Assembly: GCA_029224185.1 (NCBI GenBank)
Contig: CM055201.1
Span: forward strand, 19,597,584 to 19,661,583
From: Karalla daura
Lineage: Eukaryota > Chordata > Actinopteri > Chaetodontiformes > Leiognathidae
Direction of reading: 5' to 3'
Length of the DNA: 64,000 nucleotides
Every line of letters starts with the position of its first letter. The first letter of the stretch is position 1. Positions 35,412-64,000 of this stretch are shown here, piece by piece. Under the pieces are notes generated by a model. The model made no database searches. It was not told the DNA's origin and saw only the letters and a list, made by a program, of their open reading frames with translations. The position numbers were made by a program, and so were the translations under genes.

Positions 35412-37579
35412 GCTATGTCAATTCTATTCTGCTCCATTCTATTCTATAGCTACATCGGTTTAGCTTAGTTCTCGAAAATGTCGTTGCTATATCGTTTTGT
35501 CATTCATGTGAGTGGCAGGCAAGACGCTAAACCAGTGGTTGCCAGATAAGCATGAAAGGGTGCCTGATCTGTGTAGAAATGGAGGCATCTGTGATGAAAC
35601 CAGTGTTCCTTAGCTTCTATATTGGCTCTCCATAACAAGTGCAGTATAAAAACACTCAGCCCCTCTAGGCCCTCTTTAATTGAAACACTCTATATTATCT
35701 CTTCATTGTAATGTCCCTATTGTAATGTTAAAGAGGCATACAAGGCATTTCTGATGAAACCATTGCTCCATAGCTTCTACGTACTCCAGTCAAACACCAT
35801 TTAGATCTGAAATAAGAAATGAAGTCCTCAACAACTTGACATAGGATCTGGCATACATCAGCGCTGCTAGTCCACCTTCTCCTCGCCCTGGTCCGTGTCT
35901 TTGTGCCTCTCCCCGACCATTGAAATCTGCCACTGAATGTATAGAAAGAAACAACAAAAAAGAGAGAGAGAGAGATAGACTCTGCTCCTGCAGTGTACAT
36001 GGGGTGGGGTGGGGGGGCACATGCCTGGGCGTCGTCCTTGAGGAGCTGAAGGAACGGCGCTCTGAGATCTGCCCTCACAAAGGCCGGGCGGCTCGGAGGA
36101 AGCAGACGTGGGACACAAAGCGGAGCGATGGATTCACATGTGGTTGGCCACACATGCACACGTGCTCCCTGTCAATCAGAGCCAGAGCTGAGCTTCCAGC
36201 GGGGGGGATTAGTGGGCGGTAGCTATGGCGACAGGTCGTTTTTAGCTTACATTTATGCAGCTTTTTTTTTTTTTTTCCTCTCCAATCATTTCATTATCCC
36301 ATAGGATGATACGGGAGGGAACAAAACCAAAACAATTTGCCTGCGAAACAGAAGGAAAAGGCCTCGGAGCGACACGGCGATTTGCATTTTCCCTTAATTC
36401 CTCTCTCTGTCGTTCCTATGTATGTGTGTCACTTCAGATTGTTTTTGTTTTTTTTGGGGGGTCAAAACGGTTGTGATGTGTCTGTATTGGATGGATTCCC
36501 TTGAGCTCTGAGCTCGGGTCAGTGGTGGTGATGAACATCCCTGAGCTGAGGAGCTTGTCTGGACATCTGCTTCTCGGACAAAGAGAGAGAGAGAGAGAGA
36601 GAGAGAAAATCCCCACTCATCACACAGGAAATTGCCAAACAACAAGAATCATTTACCGCTGATCTGACCGCGTCTTACAGTAAATTGACTTTCCCCTCAA
36701 AAAAGCATTTCACCGCATGAGTTTTTGACCAGAACAAAGGGATCGGACTCTTTAAGTCTTTCCAGTGGCTCCCAGTAAACTACAGATCTATTTTTCTCTG
36801 CTTCTGGTTTACAAATCACTCCATGAAAGAAGAAACTTACACTAAAAATGAAATCTGTAAACAACTGTAAACACCCAGCTATAAACCACATCCTCTTCTT
36901 ACAGTATGTGCCTCTGATCGCGCTCCGTTATTTCCTTTCTATTTTGATATAATTGGAACAAATGACTGTATTTGCAAATGGCTTTTAAATTGTTTCAATC
37001 TCATTTTTATCTGTTGATTTTTTTTTCATTATTGTAAAAAATCTCAAGAACTTTGACTTGCTTTCCAAAAACACCACATTGCCTCTATCAGTGTGACTCG
37101 CATATGTATTTTCACTGCACTGCAGGACGGAAGCGAGGAAATAATGACATTAGTTTTCTCTTGAGTTGCTGCAACTTGACAAACTTTTGGTGTGTGCTTC
37201 CAAGATAACGGTGGGAAGCTTTGTCTCAGTCACATCCAGCCCCCGAAATGCAGTTTTAAAAAGGCTGGATTAAAACAAGAAATACAACCGTTAATTAATG
37301 AGGAGCTCGGACTAAAAAGCGTACGTCACCCCTCGACAGGCGCCTGCTGATAAGGAGCGAAACACAGAGAAACGTTCCGAGGAGCGGACCGGTGTTTTAA
37401 TCATCCTGAACTGGTGTTTTCAGTCCCTCCGCCAGAGTTTCCCGGGAGCTATTAATCTTCCTTCGTTCTGGCTCTGGAACGACCCAACAGTCTGAACAGA
37501 AATGTCCTGCTCAGATAAAGCTCAGAGAATAACTCCCCAACACGCTTGTGTCCGCAGCGTGCTCGCAGGCTTTTGTACC

Positions 37580-37645
37580 TCGAGAGAGAGAGAGAGATGG
37601 AGAGAGAGAGATGGAGAGAGAGATGGAGAGAGAGAGAGAAAAGGC
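37580..37645 (+). repeat. GAGA/TGGA purine tract
   Basis: GAGAGAGA blocks separated by TGGA. Confidence 0.9.
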
Positions 37646-37810
37646 AGAAAATAACAGAGGGTGAGATGACAGACAGGCCGGTCAGTGCCGGGGAGTTTAT
37701 CAGGGGTCAGCTCCGGGTCCAGCAGCTCCGAGCGTCCCTCGGCTCGCTGTGCCGGGCCTCTAACAGGCTGCGTGTCGCTGGGAGAAAGTGGGCGGTAATT
37801 ACAGCCATGC

Positions 37811-37866
37811 AGGAGGGAGGAGGAGGAGGAGGAGGAGGAGGAGGAGGAGGAGGAGGAGGAGGAGGA
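37811..37866 (+). repeat. (GGA)n microsatellite
   Basis: About 18 GGA units. Confidence 0.95.
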
Positions 37867-38010
37867 TGTTCCCCCGCAGAGAAGAAACACATAAACACCC
37901 TCTCTCTCACACACACACGGATCAGCACAGCAACACGTAACCACTTCCAGCACCCATGCCCCTGTTCCACAACTGATAATGAGCACCTAATGAGCAGTGA
38001 TGTCATTGCA

Positions 38011-38052
38011 ACACACACACACACATGCACACACACACACATGCACACACAT

Positions 38053-38083
<31 letters not shown>
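38011..38083 (+). repeat. (CA)n microsatellite with TGCA interruptions
   Basis: CA run broken three times by ATGCAC. Confidence 0.95.
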
Positions 38084-38084
<1 letters not shown>

Positions 38085-38835
38085 CTGCCTGCAGTTGACT
38101 CGCCTCCCTCCGCATCCTCCCCTCTCTGTCCATAACTGTTCACAGTTAATTAGGCTGCAGACACTTTGTATGTTTCTTTGAGGCACTCGTTAGATTTTAA
38201 ACTATCATCTTCATCCTCGTCCTCATCCTCATCCTCATCATCATCATCACCTTGGATGTATCAGGTAATGTTAAGACGTGATGTTTGATATTGGTTGAAA
38301 ACATGCTCATGGGGCCTCATTCATCCATTTCATTTTATACTCAGATACCAATCTATACCTCTATAATGAATACAAGGTGCATTTCCAGGCAGTAGAAACA
38401 CCTAAACGGTCAGAAACCTCTCAAGTTTTGCATTTTACACTCTCATGAGGTGGTTTTTCAGATGTGTCCTTAACCTTTTCTTCTCATTTACTCGTCACCT
38501 TGACACGAGATGGGGTCACATGACCAGCTCACTTTAGGACTAGAACTGAACTTTTGCTCAATGTAATTAAGATGAACAAACCTCATCCACAAAGCGAAAG
38601 CTGAGCTTGATTTACATTTACATTTGCATCAAGAAATCTCACTTCTGTTTTGTGAAAAAGTGTCAAAAATATGTCAATTATTGATATGTCGATCCCACAT
38701 CCTCCTAAATGAGAACAGAACCATGACATGATATCATCTTTTAACATCCACTCGTTCTTGTCTGTAACTGGCTACCAGCATGATGTTATTGGCCTCGATT
38801 TTCCAGACTGACAGATCAATCAATCGATCATCTAG

Positions 38836-39110
38836 GGACGAAGTTCTACGACAGAGGGGAAAACGTGCGATTGAGGCGGACATATCTCAGATATTTTGAG
38901 ATGAAGAGTTTGCTGCTCCTCCGCTCCACAGCTCAGTTCGAGCTGGGCAAACGTGTTTCCCCGAAGGCTCCATCAGGTGGGCCGTGTCCTCGGCCTGAAC
39001 CTGCCGCAGCCTCAGATCGTCATCCGAGGGCACGCTTTTATAGATCTGCTGCTCCAGTGGGACATCCGATATGTTCGAGGGCACAGTATGAGGACATTTA
39101 TTTGCAAAAA
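38836..39110. other. Unexplained coding-like patch (possible orphan exon or pseudogene)
   Basis: Open frames overlap on both strands and look like protein. The plus strand reads RLHQVGRVLGLNLPQPQIVI then RGHAFIDLLLQWDIRYVRG (about 38961-39086). The minus strand reads DVPLEQQIYKSVPSDDDLRL then RQVQAEDTAHLMEPSGKHV (about 39066-38950). Third codon positions are mostly G or C, unlike the surrounding AT-rich DNA. Neither frame belongs to a family I recognise, and no clean exon boundary fixes the strand. It could be an exon of a small gene, a decayed pseudogene or chance. Confidence 0.3.
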
Positions 39111-39460
39111 AAACCCACAAAAAACATGCTTATCTGGGTTAAATGAAAAAAAAACATGGGGGTGAGTGTTGTGACCCAGATAGAGTTTACATCAAGGCAA
39201 ATTTAAGCTGCTGTCTGCACACACACACTCTGTATATGCAGGCATCAATAGGTGGGTTTCCATTGGTTTTCTATCAAAACAAATGGAGTATTTCTCAAGT
39301 ATTTCACAACCTCATCTTGCAGGTGTTTTCATTGAAAAGTATACATGCTGTAATTCTGTTCTGCCACTCAAAGTAGGGACGGCGAAAATGTTGTTTGATC
39401 AGATATTTTAATATAATTCGGGTCATTCTCGCTCCAATCTTGTTTGGCCGGAAACTGGTC

Positions 39461-39640
39461 ACGTGACCCCTTTCTTCACATTGAGTGAGACGAGTGCTTC
39501 CATTACTCTTTTGCGATAAACTTTTGGATCAACCCGTCTGAAACGCCACCTCATCAAAACATACAAATGCTTTCTGTGATATCTTAAAGGTTTGGCATAC
39601 TTAGGTTTTGCACATTTCTAGGGATAATGGAAACAAGCCT
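39461..39640 (+). repeat. Short dispersed element, copy 1 (MITE/SINE-like)
   Basis: Shares ordered blocks with 46800-46990, for example AACGCCACCTCA against AATCCACCTCA, and TTTTGCACATTTCTAGGGAT followed by AATGGAAAC against TTTTGTGCATTCCTAGGGGT followed by GATGGAGAC. Confidence 0.5.
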
Positions 39641-39720
39641 AGTGATTGGTCGCTCTGTAGAAGGCATAAAAACTACATTTTTGGTCCATGAAATGGGAAA
39701 AAAAAGAGTGTTTTACTCAG

Positions 39721-39726
39721 TTTATT
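39721..39726 (-). terminator. Candidate npr2 poly(A) signal
   Basis: The plus strand reads TTTATT (AATAAA on the gene strand), about 490 nt after the npr2 stop codon. It is the first canonical signal seen downstream. Confidence 0.45.
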
Positions 39727-40213
39727 GAACAAAATATCTTACAGTATCTTGGATATACATATATACATATTATCTTGTACTGGGTAACACTGGGTCGACG
39801 AGCCCCTGCAGTGACATCAATTGTAACACTGTGCCTCCAAACTTCGATGGATGTTTCAAGGAAATATTAATACATCGTTGACTTCCAAACACATTATACA
39901 AATCTTAATATAGAAAGCACAAAAAATAAGAATTTATCAGTGAAAAGTACTCACTCTCAGGACAGAAAGCTTCTTCATACAAAAACAACTTTTACAATAT
40001 TTTTTTTACTTCTTTTTTTCAGTTTTTACAGTACACAGGTAATAAACATACCTGGAATTCCCCTCTTTTTTTGTTTTGTTTTGTTTTTTTTTTGTCATAT
40101 GGAGTTGTTCTGTTTTCCTCTGCTCGGAAATTAGCGATAAAGGACTTATTCTAGAACAAATAAAGTAGTGGCTCGGCCACCGGAGCTTCAGCTGTGGTGT
40201 CCGCCGCTGCCTC

Positions 40214-62803
<22,590 letters not shown>

Positions 62804-63576
62804 CTAAACCCCCGTGGAAACAGAGGACTCAGCCCCCGAGGGGGGGAGGGCAGAGGTTGGGGTTTGACGGTTCATTAATATACAAAGTTTTAAGAATACC
62901 GCTGCCAGCAGCTCATCAAAATAGTCTATTTGCAGTCTGCCCGGCTGGCACGGCCGTCTATTTTGACGTGTCGGAGGAGCATTCCTGCTCAGGGCACCCA
63001 GTCGAAACATGTGCATGTGCATAAATTGCCCTTGGAGGCTATGAATGAGCCTGTGTGCTGAGGGCGATGAAAAAAAAAAAAGGGCCGTGGAGGTGTTGAG
63101 AGGATGTACGAGCAGGAGAATCGGGCAGAATGTGTACGGAGACGGAAAATAATCGCTGCTGCACAAGTAGAAGAAGAAGAAGAGGAAGAAGAAGAGGAGA
63201 AGAAGATGTTTGCGGTGCGAGGTGATTTGTGCGACAGCTAATGGTAGGTTCCTTTTATGAGGAGCGACGTGAGCGTCCTTCATTCCTTCGCTCCGTCGGA
63301 GCGCTGACAGAGGAGGAGAGAAGCAGCCAGGACGCAGAAGAAGAAGAAGAAGAAGAAAAAGAGAGAGAAAAACGGTGTTTGGGATTTCAACAGCGTGCTT
63401 GTCTTTCTCTGAGTGACAGCCGCTCTCGTGCCGAACCCCAAAAAAACAAAAACACAACAAAATAATAATAATTAAACAGTCAGTGGCTCCTGTTTCGGAG
63501 ATGTTAGCCTACCCTTTGGCCTATATAATTTCCCCTGCTGCACCCTGGGGAGGGGGGGCGGGGGGGTAACCACCAC

Positions 63577-63615
63577 AGGAGGAGGAGGAGGAGGAGGAGG
63601 AGGAGGAGGAGGAGA
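63577..63615 (+). repeat. (GGA)n microsatellite
   Basis: About 12 GGA units. Confidence 0.95.
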
Positions 63616-64000
63616 CAGAGGCGAATGGGGAGACAAGTGGTTAAGTTTCCACTGGCAGGGCTCGTCTCCTCCGCCCCATCTGGTTGGCTTTTTCCCGGAG
63701 CTGAGGTTTGACAGGCGATCAGGCCCCCGGGGCGTCCGAGGAGCCGCCAGCTCAGACGGCAGCCTCCGTCCCCCCCCCCCCCAACCCGCTCCCCTGCTCC
63801 CCTGCCCACTGACCCACAGGCCTCCCAGACCCCCCCCCCCCCCACCCCCGGGGCCTGCTCCTTCTCCTCCTTCTCTTACTCCTTCCCTCCTGAGAGGAAG
63901 TAAGAGCTGGAGATGTTAAAAGTGAAAAAAACGGCCAAATTTCCCCCCCCTCCACCCCTCCACCCCCCCCCCCCCCCCCACTCCAAAAGCATCCATCTTG

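Larger units (their letters stand above)
33450..39715. other. Intergenic region between the converging 3' ends of spag8 and npr2
   Basis: Holds a TC run (33653-33678), (CA)46 (34459-34548), scraps of retroposon tail (34338-34355 and 35082-35101), an ATTCT run (35383-35411), a GA run (36580-36606), GA and GGA runs (37580-37866) and a CA run (38011-38083). One coding-like patch at 38836-39110 is listed separately. No gene can be named. Confidence 0.5.

Noticed and set aside
37546..38186. Open frames of 150-210 codons rich in Glu/Arg, Gly, Pro or Thr/His
   Set aside because: They run through GA, GGA and CA microsatellites and are artefacts of simple repeats.

Overview
The window is vertebrate nuclear DNA and almost certainly comes from a ray-finned (teleost) fish. 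The evidence is a Tc1-type transposon remnant at the left edge, very many (CA)n/(GT)n and other microsatellites, several diverged copies of typical teleost dispersed repeats, and a prohormone gene ending in the fish form of melanin-concentrating hormone (MCH, DTMRCMVGRVYRPCWEV). The species cannot be named from this sequence.

Three protein-coding genes can be supported. (1) pmch, minus strand, 19896-20291: a complete single-exon prepro-MCH of 131 residues with a TATA box and a poly(A) signal. (2) spag8, plus strand, 27036-33389: a six-exon, 188-residue model for the sperm/cilium microtubule protein SPAG8. All intron phases agree, a poly(A) signal lies 48 bp after the stop, and two tandem RFX-type X-boxes lie just upstream. 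(3) npr2, minus strand, 40214-62719 and continuing off the right edge: the last 12 exons (476 codons plus stop) of the natriuretic peptide receptor B / guanylate cyclase B gene. They cover most of the kinase-homology domain, the dimerisation linker and the whole guanylate cyclase domain. The exons for the extracellular, transmembrane and N-terminal kinase-homology parts lie beyond 64000.

Layout: 1-616 Tc1 relic; 617-19760 gene-free sequence with repeats, including a 770 bp TAGG satellite-like array at 13.07-13.84 kb; 19.76-20.39 kb pmch; 20.4-26.88 kb gene-free; 26.88-33.44 kb spag8 with its promoter; 33.45-39.7 kb gene-free apart from an unexplained coding-like patch near 38.84-39.1 kb; 39.72-64 kb npr2, with introns full of microsatellites. 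spag8 and npr2 are convergent, which is the arrangement known in mammals. This synteny is the main reason for calling the cyclase npr2 and not npr1a/npr1b.

The genes do not form a pathway. pmch encodes a secreted hypothalamic/colour-change peptide, spag8 a ciliary structural protein, and npr2 the membrane receptor for C-type natriuretic peptide, which makes cGMP. No wholly new system was found. The items most worth a second look are the paired X-boxes at spag8, a perfect X-box inside an npr2 intron, microsatellites that form or abut the npr2 splice signals, and the unexplained open patch at 38.84-39.1 kb.
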